A stretch of 6,381 nt of DNA from Bacteroidaceae bacterium (GTDB lineage Bacteria > Bacteroidota > Bacteroidia > Bacteroidales > Bacteroidaceae): NCBI GenBank assembly GCA_017472905.1, contig JAFUNW010000315.1:1-6381 (forward strand), in the 5' to 3' direction. Below, piece after piece: positions 1 through 6,112 of the stretch. A program made the translations under genes and the position numbers. The notes beneath the pieces are model-generated. The model made no database searches and was not told the origin of the DNA. It was given only the letters and a program-made list of their open reading frames with translations. The number at the start of each line of letters is the position of its first letter. The first letter of the stretch is position 1.

Positions 1-193
1 ACTCACGGTAAGAAACCTTGCAAAAAGTGACAAACAACATCACAAAAATCAATATGGGAGTCAGATAACTAACTGTCGAATGAACATAAGGCTTCAAAGG
101 TGAAAGCCAAGGGAAATAGGCGAACAGACAATAGCTTGCCGCACCCACCAACATGGCGACAGGGAGTGTCCAATTTTTCAGAAACTGCAACAT
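1..193 (-). CDS. Membrane transporter, N-terminal part (probable bile acid:sodium symporter family), cut by window edge
   Basis: Reading the minus strand from an ATG at 193-191 gives 64 uninterrupted codons to the left edge, so the gene is partial and its C-terminus lies outside. The peptide begins MLQFLKNWTLPVAMLVGAAS and has two hydrophobic stretches, about residues 11-30 and 42-58, separated by a short polar loop (SPLKPYVHST) and followed by FCKVSYRE. This is the pattern of an inner membrane transporter. From memory, Bacteroides proteins annotated as bile acid:sodium symporter-like transporters start very similarly (FLKNWTLP, then LTFCKV near residue 60), so I favour that family; the substrate is unknown. 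I chose the first ATG because a TAnnTTTG promoter element lies 27 bases upstream and the leader is A-rich; Met14 at 154 is the alternative start. The gene is transcribed divergently from the amidase gene. Its reality is very likely, the family moderately so. Confidence 0.82.
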   Translation of the reverse strand, partial: MLQFLKNWTLPVAMLVGAASYCLFAYFPWLSPLKPYVHSTVSYLTPILIFVMLFVTFCKVSYRE

Positions 194-219
194 TTTTGCT
201 AATCTTTATATTTTGCCGG

Positions 220-227
220 CAAAGGTA
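220..227 (-). promoter_or_regulatory. Bacteroidetes-type -7 promoter element for the leftward transporter gene
   Basis: The minus strand reads TACCTTTG, a perfect match to the Bacteroidetes primary sigma factor -7 consensus TAnnTTTG. It lies 27 bases upstream of the transporter ATG and implies a leader of about 20 bases. No TTTG stands at the ideal -33 distance; the nearest upstream one (plus-strand CAAA at 240-243) is only 12 bases away. A perfect 12-base palindrome TTTGCCGGCAAA (212-223) overlaps the element and the expected start of transcription, and could be an operator. Confidence 0.6.
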
Positions 228-384
228 CAAAGAACTATTCAAACCCTTTTCGATTTGGTCGTTTTTTCGGATAGAAGAGCATTCTATTCCACAAAACAAC
301 CTTTTTTATGTCCCAAATATCTTTTCTTTCAAGTCGCAATACCGAAAACTCGTAGGCAAACTCCCGTTTTTAAGCAAAAAACAC

Positions 385-392
385 TATTTTTG
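385..392 (+). promoter_or_regulatory. Bacteroidetes-type -7 promoter element for the amidase-MlaD operon
   Basis: TATTTTTG matches the consensus TAnnTTTG and lies 20 bases before the amidase ATG at 413, giving a very short leader. No clear -33 TTTG is seen at the expected distance. Together with the leftward promoter, this makes 194-412 a divergent promoter region; I see no gene in it. Confidence 0.5.
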
Positions 393-412
393 CAACATCT
401 TTTTCAATAACG

Positions 413-1585
413 ATGCGCACAATACAACTCTTTATAGCATTTTTAGGAATACTTTTGAGCGGGTTGCTTCCGATTGAAGCCGCCGGCACAAAGGATGAGT
501 TTGTTGTCGTCATCGATGCCGGTCACGGAGGTCACGACCCCGGTGCCATCGGGAAGAAGGCCCGCGAGAAAAACATCAACCTATCGGTTGCCTTGGCCGT
601 AGGCAAGCTTATCGAAGAAAATTGTGCCGACACGCGTGTCGTCTACACCCGCAAAACAGACATTTTCCTCCCTTTGGAACGCCGGGCCAGAATTGCCAAC
701 AATGCCAAAGCCGACCTCTTCATCTCCATTCACACCAATGCTCTTCCCAAAGGAAAGATTGCACGAGGAGCCGAGACCTATACACTCGGTATGGCCCGGG
801 CCAACGAAAATCTGGAAGTGGCCAAGCGCGAAAACTCCGTAATCCTTGTCGAAGAAAACTACGAAGAGCACTATGCCGGGTTTAACCCAAACTCCTCCGA
901 AAGCTACATCATGTTTGAATTCATGCAGGACAAATACATGGAGCAGAGCGTGAAGCTGGCCAAGCTCATCCAAACGCAGTTCCGAACCACCGCCAAGCGC
1001 ATCGACAAGGGAGTTCATCAAGCCGGTTTTCTGGTCTTGAGGGCCACTTCGATGCCCAGTGTTCTGATAGAATTGGGCTACATTTCCACACCCGATGAGG
1101 AAAAATACCTCAACAGCAGCAATGGAGTAGCAAACATGAGCCGAAGCATCTACAATGCATTCGTCAGCTATAAAGACCAACAACGGAAAAAGACGACTCC
1201 ACAGCCAACGGCAAAAACAGAGAAGCAGGCTCCGGAAACTCCGACCGACACAGCGGCCAAACAGCCGACCGTCAAACAAACGAAAAAGGAAGAAGCCCCC
1301 AAAGAGGGTGACAAACGCCCCGTCTTCAAGGTGCAGATTTTTGCCTCCTCGCAGCTGTTACCCAACGGAAGCAGCAAGTTGAAAGGAGTGAAAGCAACCT
1401 ACTACAAAGAGAACGGCATGTTTAAATATACCTACGGAAACACTACGGACTACAACGAAATTCTGCGCATGCGAAAACAAATAAGTGATAAATTCAAGGG
1501 AGCATTCATCGTAGCTTTCCGAGGAGAAAAGAAAATCGATGTGCAAGAAGCGATTCACGAATTCAAACAAAACAGCAACAAATAA
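413..1585 (+). CDS. N-acetylmuramoyl-L-alanine amidase (Amidase_3) with C-terminal SPOR-like domain
   Basis: This is a zinc amidase that cleaves the bond between N-acetylmuramic acid and L-alanine in peptidoglycan, acting in the periplasm, in this family usually during cell separation. Of 390 residues, 1-23 form a signal peptide (hydrophobic core, then IEAA-G). The Amidase_3 domain spans about 29-250: VVVIDAGHGGHDPGA carries zinc ligand His38, Glu52 (in REKNINL) is the second ligand, His107 (SIHTNA) the third, and Glu220 (VLIELGYIS) the catalytic glutamate. All are present, so the enzyme should be active. Between His107 and Glu220 lies an insertion (about 131-178, acidic and aromatic) in the place where AmiB/AmiC-type enzymes carry an autoinhibitory helix. 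A Lys/Thr/Pro/Glu-rich linker (about 254-302) leads to a C-terminal domain (304-390, starting FKVQIFAS) that resembles SPOR domains, which bind denuded glycan strands. The ATG at 413 is preceded by an A/T-rich leader and a nearby -7 element. The MlaD-like gene follows after 61 bases. Confidence 0.93.
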   Translation: MRTIQLFIAFLGILLSGLLPIEAAGTKDEFVVVIDAGHGGHDPGAIGKKAREKNINLSVALAVGKLIEENCADTRVVYTRKTDIFLPLERRARIANNAKADLFISIHTNALPKGKIARGAETYTLGMARANENLEVAKRENSVILVEENYEEHYAGFNPNSSESYIMFEFMQDKYMEQSVKLAKLIQTQFRTTAKRIDKGVHQAGFLVLRATSMPSVLIELGYISTPDEEKYLNSSNGVANMSRSIYNAFVSYKDQQRKKTTPQPTAKTEKQAPETPTDTAAKQPTVKQTKKEEAPKEGDKRPVFKVQIFASSQLLPNGSSKLKGVKATYYKENGMFKYTYGNTTDYNEILRMRKQISDKFKGAFIVAFRGEKKIDVQEAIHEFKQNSNK

Positions 1586-1646
1586 AAGAACAAGACTGCT
1601 CGGAAGAAAACGACAGTCGTACAAACTAAAAAAAGAACAGAAAACA

Positions 1647-2540
1647 ATGAAATTCTTTACGAAAGAGGTAAAAATCGGATTGGTCGGTATTGCAGCCATA
1701 GCCTTATTGGTATATGGAATTAACTTCCTGAAAGGAATCAACTTATTCAAGTCAAACAGTTCATACTACGTTGAGTTTGAAAATATCAGCGGTTTGGTTC
1801 CTTCCAGTCCGGTCTATGCCAACGGATTCAATGTCGGAATTGTCCGAAACATTGCCTATAATTACCAGAAGCCGGGCCATATCACGGTCGAAGTCGACCT
1901 GAATCCCCAAATGCAGATTCCTGAAGGAAGCTACGCCGAACTGGAATCGGAAATGCTGGGAACCATCAAAATGAACCTGATGCTTAACCCTACGACCAAC
2001 CGCATGCTCCAACCGGGAGACACCCTTTCCGGAAGAGCTAACAACGGACTCATGGGCGAAGCTGCCGGACTAATCCCCAAGTTCGAAGCCTTGCTTCCCA
2101 AACTCGACTCCATCATGGGAAGTCTCAACACGCTCTTGGCTGACCCGGCTTTGACCAACACCCTGCACAATGCAGAAAGCATTACAGCCAACTTGAAAGT
2201 GACCACCGGCGAACTGAACCGACTAATGAAAAACGACCTGCCCGTCATTACAGGCAACTTAAACACCATCAGCACCAACGTGGCCGCCATCACGAACAAC
2301 CTCAAAGAGGTGGACTATGCCGCCACCATCGCACGCATCAACGGCGTGCTCGACAACGTGAAGCTCTTTACGGACAAGCTCAACCGTACGGACAACTCGT
2401 TGGGCCTCTTACTGAACGATCGCTCGCTCTACGACCATCTGGACCAAACGGCCGGAAACGCAGCCAGCCTGTTGGAAGACCTGAAGGAGCATCCGAAACG
2501 ATACGTCCACTTCTCTATCTTCGGGAAAAAAGGCAACTAA
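1647..2540 (+). CDS. MCE/MlaD-family lipid transport protein
   Basis: MCE proteins carry phospholipids or other lipids between inner and outer membrane, as the substrate-binding part of an ABC system with an MlaE-type permease and MlaF-type ATPase. The 297-residue product has one N-terminal membrane anchor (about 10-28, after a short basic MKFFTKEVK cytoplasmic tail). A periplasmic MCE domain (about 40-130) contains the typical YVEFENISGLVPSSPVYANG segment followed by the VGIV core. The C-terminal half (about 135-280) is Asn/Leu/Thr-rich, predicted helical and coiled, as in MCE proteins that form a tube or needle. I start at 1647 rather than the in-frame ATG at 1539, because the upstream extension overlaps the amidase gene, is highly basic and unlike the family, and the membrane anchor belongs at the N-terminus. 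The 61-base gap holds no TAnnTTTG element, so co-transcription with the amidase is likely. No permease or ATPase gene is in this window; they are probably elsewhere. The probable terminator begins 25 bases after the stop. Confidence 0.9.
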   Translation: MKFFTKEVKIGLVGIAAIALLVYGINFLKGINLFKSNSSYYVEFENISGLVPSSPVYANGFNVGIVRNIAYNYQKPGHITVEVDLNPQMQIPEGSYAELESEMLGTIKMNLMLNPTTNRMLQPGDTLSGRANNGLMGEAAGLIPKFEALLPKLDSIMGSLNTLLADPALTNTLHNAESITANLKVTTGELNRLMKNDLPVITGNLNTISTNVAAITNNLKEVDYAATIARINGVLDNVKLFTDKLNRTDNSLGLLLNDRSLYDHLDQTAGNAASLLEDLKEHPKRYVHFSIFGKKGN

Positions 2541-2564
2541 ATCCAATCTCCTATCCCCCTATAC

Positions 2565-2694
2565 AAATCCGCGAGTCGCACTCGTAAATCTATTGCGCAG
2601 CAGACAACTTTTTGCAGTGCAGCAGACGAACATCTGCTGCACTGCAAACGGAACTCTGTTGCACTGCAGATTTTCAGGAGCGACTCGCGGATTT
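2565..2694. repeat. 130-base in-register palindrome with nested hairpins
   Basis: Every base i from 2565 to 2626 faces base 5259-i. By hand count, 48 of these 62 positions are Watson-Crick pairs, 4 are G-T, 10 mismatch, and no bulge is needed. The outer arms (2565-2579 with 2680-2694) are perfect over 15 bases. The inner stem (2611-2626 with 2633-2648, core GCAGTGCAGCAG) is perfect over 16 bases around the six-base loop CGAACA. A middle zone (2586-2604 with 2655-2673) pairs at 14 of 19 positions plus two G-T pairs. Each arm also contains two copies of a GCAGCAG-type unit spaced 22 bases apart. No target-site duplication is evident. It may be an interspersed palindromic repeat, a remnant of a miniature mobile element, or simply an elaborate terminator; I cannot tell which without searching the genome. 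Confidence 0.85.
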
Positions 2695-2699
2695 TTTTT
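2565..2699 (+). terminator. Probable rho-independent terminator of the amidase-MlaD operon
   Basis: The long hairpin made by the palindrome ends directly in eight T (2692-2699), right after the GC-rich closing arm GCGACTCGCGG. It begins 25 bases after the MlaD-like stop codon, where an operon terminator is expected. The T tract exists only on the plus-strand exit side; the opposite side has only three T, so termination should be mainly rightward. The stem is far longer than a usual terminator. Confidence 0.6.
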
Positions 2700-2782
2700 C
2701 GCCCTTTTCACCCCAAAAATCGGCCTCAACCCAACAAAAAAATCAAAAGGAAACTCTTTCTGAAAGATTTTCTCAAAAAGCT

Positions 2783-2812
2783 TTTGCAAATCGGAATAAA
2801 TCTATACCTTTG
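2783..2812 (+). promoter_or_regulatory. Bacteroidetes-type promoter (-33 and -7) for the outer membrane barrel gene
   Basis: A -33 TTTG (2783-2786) and a -7 TACCTTTG (2805-2812) are separated by 18 bases, close to the Bacteroidetes optimum; this is the best promoter in the window. It lies downstream of the palindromic terminator, so the barrel gene is probably an independent unit. The 10-base palindrome AAAAGCTTTT (2776-2785) overlaps the -33 box and could be an operator, although AT-rich palindromes of this size often occur by chance. Confidence 0.62.
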
Positions 2813-2819
2813 CAATTAA

Positions 2820-3009
2820 GTTATCACACATATAACAACCTGTAATAAAGAGATTTCCAAAAACAACGACAGGCGCAAAAAAAAAAAAAAACGGACATTT
2901 AAACACCTTCACAAGCCTAAAAATTCAAGAAAAACGCCTCTATCTGTAACAACAAAGTCCGATTAACGTCTAAACAAATAAGAACAAAATAAAAACAACC
3001 GATAAAATC
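2820..3009 (+). other. Long A-rich leader of the outer membrane barrel gene, with 15-A run
   Basis: If transcription starts just after the -7 box, the leader is about 190 bases, much longer than the roughly 14 to 40 bases inferred for the other genes here. It holds no open reading frame I trust and no riboswitch I recognise. It contains a run of 15 A (2877-2891). Two short complementary pairs, AGGCG 2871-2875 with CGCCT 2935-2939 and CGGAC 2892-2896 with GTCCG 2957-2961, would cross like a pseudoknot, but five-base matches are weak evidence. The start codon is preceded by an A-rich stretch with no Shine-Dalgarno sequence, as usual in this phylum. Confidence 0.4.
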
Positions 3010-6000
3010 ATGAAACGAATCGTCATCACCCTTTGCATTGCCTTGATGAGTATCGCTAGCTTCCCGCTGAAAGCACAAACCTCAGATAACAATCCGGAAA
3101 GCAACAAGGAAACCACCAAAAACTCCAAGAAAAAGAAACAGAAAAAAGAGCGTACGCTCGCCCTGTGGGGACACGTGAAAAACTCGTTCACCAAAGTAGG
3201 TATCCCCAATACACTCATCACCCTCATGGATGCTGACAGCACCGTCATCGACACTTTCCGCGTACGCACCTACGGCGGAAACACCTACAAACTGGGTACA
3301 AACTATCGCTACATGATTCCGGCCGTACCCAAAAAGTACATCATTCTGGCACAACACCCCGAATATAGAGACTGCTACGTCAATTTCGAAATCAAGCACG
3401 TAGCCAGAAACACCTATTTCGATGCCCCTCACCACCTGATGCTCCGCAAAGAGCCGGGGGCCGACCTCGAACAGATGCTCGACCAAGTGGAAGTGAAAGC
3501 CAGCAAAGTGAAAATAGCATATAAGGGAGATACGGTGGTATACAACGCCGATGCTTTCAACGTACCCAACGGTTCGATGCTCGATGAACTGATTCGACAA
3601 CTGCCCGGCGTAGAGCTGAAAGACAACGGAGAAATTTTGGTCAACGGCCGAAAAGTCGATTACCTCACCCTCAACGGGAAAGATTTCTTCAAAGGAAAGA
3701 ACAAAGTCATGCTCGACAACCTCCCCTATTACACCGTAGAGAACATCGAAGTCTACGACAAGCGAACCGAACGAAGCGAATACCTCGGAAGAGATACCGA
3801 GCAGAAAGAATATGTCATGGACGTGAAACTGAAAAAAGAATATTCCGAGGGTTACATAGCCAACGCCGAAGTAGGCGGAGGAACGGAAGAGCGATACCAA
3901 ATGCGCGGATTCGGACTCCGATATACGGACAATTCGCGCCTCTCGGTCTATGTCAACAAAAACAATATCAACGAAAACCGAAGACCGGGGAGCAATGGAG
4001 AGTGGACACCAAGCAACTCACCGGAAGGAACAACTGACCAATTAACCGGCGGAATCACACTCAACATCGATGACAAAGAGAAGCGCTATTCGAACAACCT
4101 ACAAGCTGAGTTCGGACGCCAAAAATCCATGAATGAAAACCGCTCGGCCACCGAGTATTTCCAAAGCAACGGCGCAAACACTTTCCAACGAAACATTACC
4201 AAATCGAAAGGAGATTACATTGCCGGAGGCATCTTCAACAAATTCACCCTGCGAAAGCCGATCTTGTTCACTCAAACGACCAGTCTGGTATACAACGACA
4301 TCGAATACAACCAACAAGAACGACAAGCTACATTCGACAGCGACCCTGCCAAGTACGGCAATACCGTAGATCTGCTCGACTCCATCTTTTCTTCTACCCT
4401 ACCTGCAGGATTGCAAAGTATCAGCGTAAACCGACTGAACAGCAAAGGTTTGTCCAGACAACACCTTTTCACATTGCAATTTCACAACCAACTGACTAAA
4501 AAGTTCGCTTGGGGAGATGACATTTGGTTCCGATTCAACCTCAACCACAGCACCCAAAGCTCAAGAAACTTCGCACAACGCCGCTACGACTTCTTCCGTA
4601 ACAACACACCGGCAGAAGACATGAACCGATATACACAAAACCCGACAAAGAAATACGACTACGAAGCCAAAACGGAATATACCCTGCATTGGCTCAACAA
4701 CTGGAATTTAGCCATCAACTGCGGATTTCACCAAAGCTATACAGGAAGCGCAAGCAACCGCTATTTGCTGAACAAGTTGGAAGGATGGGACACCGGAAGC
4801 GGACACATGCTAGGTACGTATCCCTCGACACGCGACTCGATGCTGATGGCCATCGATGCGCAAAACACATTCCACTACACATTCCTCGAACGAGATAAAT
4901 TCGTGGGAATACGTCCGCACTTCAACCGGGAATGGGATGATAAATACCTCTATCTCTGTTTAGACTCATGGGTGACATTCAAAGACCAACGGATGAATTA
5001 TCACAGCAAACAACTAAACGACCGGATAAAGCGCGACTATACATTCTTAAGCAGCTACCTCATGTTGCAATACACCACCCACAAAGGAGACAGAAGGTAT
5101 CATCTCTATCTGCAAACCCTCCGATATGCGCCGGACATACTCAACACGACAAACACCTACTTCGATACCGACCCGTTGGCAACCACCTCAGGAAACCCCA
5201 ACCTCAAAAGTCGGGGACACCACCATTTCGAAATGAGTTACCAAATCCGAAAGAAAGAGAAAGAGCAGAACCTGAGTTTCAACCTCTATGCCAACGTAAA
5301 CGAGAACTCCTTTACCAATACTTATACCTACAACGCCACGACCGGTGCCTACCACTACCGACCGGAAAACGTGAACGGAAACTGGGATGCAAGTGCCAGA
5401 GTAAATTTCAACCGAGCCATCGATAAAAAGAGGTACTGGAGATGGAACACTTCAACCAATGTCAACTACATACACAGTGTAGACTTGGAAGGAGTAGTCA
5501 TCAACGATGCAGCAGACACGCACCGATACAAACGAAGTACCGTCAACTCCACCATTGTTTCGGAAAATTTAGGACTGACCTATCAGCAAGGAAAACTTAC
5601 ACTCGGAGCAAACGGACAAATCAACTGGAGAAACTCACACTCCGACCAAGAAAACATCGAAACAATGAACGTGTTCGATTTCAACTACGGACTTACCTGC
5701 CAATACGAACTTCCTTGGCAGATTCATCTGGGAACAGACCTGAAAATGTTCTCACGAAGAGGATATAGCGAACCTTCCATGAACACAAACGACCTTGTTT
5801 GGAACGCCACTCTGTCGCGCACCTTCCTCAAAGGACGCCTAACAACCCGATTTACCGGTTTTGACCTGCTCGGTCAACTCTCACGCACATTCTATAGCAT
5901 AAATGCACAAATGCGCAACGAACGCTGGCTCTCGACCATCACCAGCTATGGCATGATACACATAGCCTACAAATTCAATAGGCAGCCCAAAAAGAGATAA
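3010..6000 (+). CDS. Outer membrane beta-barrel protein, TonB-dependent-receptor-like (CarboxypepD-like domain, plug, OMP_b-brl_3-type barrel)
   Basis: The 996-residue product should sit in the outer membrane as a large beta-barrel, probably importing or exporting an unknown substrate. Residues 1-22 are a signal peptide (MKRIVITLCIALMSIASF, cleavage near LKA-Q). A Lys-rich spacer follows (33-48, KKKKQKK). Residues about 49-150 resemble the carboxypeptidase-regulatory-like Ig fold seen at the N-terminus of SusC-type proteins. Residues about 158-270 are plug-like: KGDTVVYNADAF, then LIRQLPGVELKDNGEILVNG, then LNGKDFFKG and ENIEVYDKR. From about 285 (AEVGGGTEERYQMRGFGLRY) to the end, aromatic-rich alternating strands form the barrel, closing with MIHIAYKFNRQPKKR. 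This order matches Bacteroidetes proteins assigned to the outer membrane protein beta-barrel family (PF14905). I see no clear TonB box and no SusD-like lipoprotein gene beside it, so it is unlikely to be a standard glycan-uptake SusCD pair. It has its own promoter; the start is fixed by the signal peptide. Confidence 0.88.
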   Translation: MKRIVITLCIALMSIASFPLKAQTSDNNPESNKETTKNSKKKKQKKERTLALWGHVKNSFTKVGIPNTLITLMDADSTVIDTFRVRTYGGNTYKLGTNYRYMIPAVPKKYIILAQHPEYRDCYVNFEIKHVARNTYFDAPHHLMLRKEPGADLEQMLDQVEVKASKVKIAYKGDTVVYNADAFNVPNGSMLDELIRQLPGVELKDNGEILVNGRKVDYLTLNGKDFFKGKNKVMLDNLPYYTVENIEVYDKRTERSEYLGRDTEQKEYVMDVKLKKEYSEGYIANAEVGGGTEERYQMRGFGLRYTDNSRLSVYVNKNNINENRRPGSNGEWTPSNSPEGTTDQLTGGITLNIDDKEKRYSNNLQAEFGRQKSMNENRSATEYFQSNGANTFQRNITKSKGDYIAGGIFNKFTLRKPILFTQTTSLVYNDIEYNQQERQATFDSDPAKYGNTVDLLDSIFSSTLPAGLQSISVNRLNSKGLSRQHLFTLQFHNQLTKKFAWGDDIWFRFNLNHSTQSSRNFAQRRYDFFRNNTPAEDMNRYTQNPTKKYDYEAKTEYTLHWLNNWNLAINCGFHQSYTGSASNRYLLNKLEGWDTGSGHMLGTYPSTRDSMLMAIDAQNTFHYTFLERDKFVGIRPHFNREWDDKYLYLCLDSWVTFKDQRMNYHSKQLNDRIKRDYTFLSSYLMLQYTTHKGDRRYHLYLQTLRYAPDILNTTNTYFDTDPLATTSGNPNLKSRGHHHFEMSYQIRKKEKEQNLSFNLYANVNENSFTNTYTYNATTGAYHYRPENVNGNWDASARVNFNRAIDKKRYWRWNTSTNVNYIHSVDLEGVVINDAADTHRYKRSTVNSTIVSENLGLTYQQGKLTLGANGQINWRNSHSDQENIETMNVFDFNYGLTCQYELPWQIHLGTDLKMFSRRGYSEPSMNTNDLVWNATLSRTFLKGRLTTRFTGFDLLGQLSRTFYSINAQMRNERWLSTITSYGMIHIAYKFNRQPKKR

Positions 6001-6057
6001 ATGAGAATATCAAAAAAACGGTCTGGAAAATTCTTTTAAAATTTGGATTACATGTAT

Positions 6058-6065
6058 TATCTTTG
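6058..6065 (+). promoter_or_regulatory. Bacteroidetes-type -7 promoter element for the DUF6078-like gene
   Basis: TATCTTTG matches TAnnTTTG and lies 47 bases before the ATG at 6113. The nearest upstream TTTG (6042-6045) is only 12 bases away, so a good -33 box is lacking. The element and its downstream bases closely resemble the leftward promoter at 220-227. No strong terminator hairpin is seen between the barrel gene stop and this site, so some read-through is possible. Confidence 0.5.
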
Positions 6066-6112
6066 CCGACAAAATCATTTTTTACAACCAATTTTCCAAA
6101 GAACCCGAAGCT

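Noticed and set aside
366..382. GTTTTT / AAAAAC inverted repeat upstream of the amidase -7 box
   Set aside because: A six-pair, almost pure A-T stem in an AT-rich region is expected by chance.
100..477. 125-codon plus-strand open frame starting at 100
   Set aside because: It runs antisense to the transporter start, through the divergent promoter region and into the amidase gene in another frame. Its peptide has no family character and no promoter fits it.
581..1279. 232-codon minus-strand open frame
   Set aside because: It lies wholly antisense to the amidase, whose catalytic residues are intact. The Cys/Gly/Val-rich peptide looks like a shadow of the coding strand.
1539..1646. Upstream in-frame extension of the MlaD-like gene
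   Set aside because: It would overlap the amidase gene and add 36 very basic residues before a membrane anchor that is normally at the N-terminus. The ATG at 1647 is better.
2565..2694. CRISPR repeat or integron attC site
   Set aside because: The 22-base units are too few, partly inverted and without spacers, so this is not CRISPR. There is no attC core-site pattern and no integrase or cassette structure nearby.
2612..2845. 77-codon plus-strand open frame across the palindrome and the barrel gene promoter
   Set aside because: Its first codons are the palindrome itself and it continues through the T tract and promoter. The Cys/Ser-rich peptide has no family signature.
3082..3900. 272-codon minus-strand open frame
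   Set aside because: It is antisense to the signal-peptide, Ig-like and plug region of the barrel protein, has no promoter or recognisable domain, and is a typical shadow frame.
6024..6098. Nine-base inverted repeat TGGAAAATT / AATTTTCCA flanking the -7 element at 6058
   Set aside because: It is AT-rich with a 57-base loop and no T tract, so it is neither a convincing terminator nor an operator; chance is likely.
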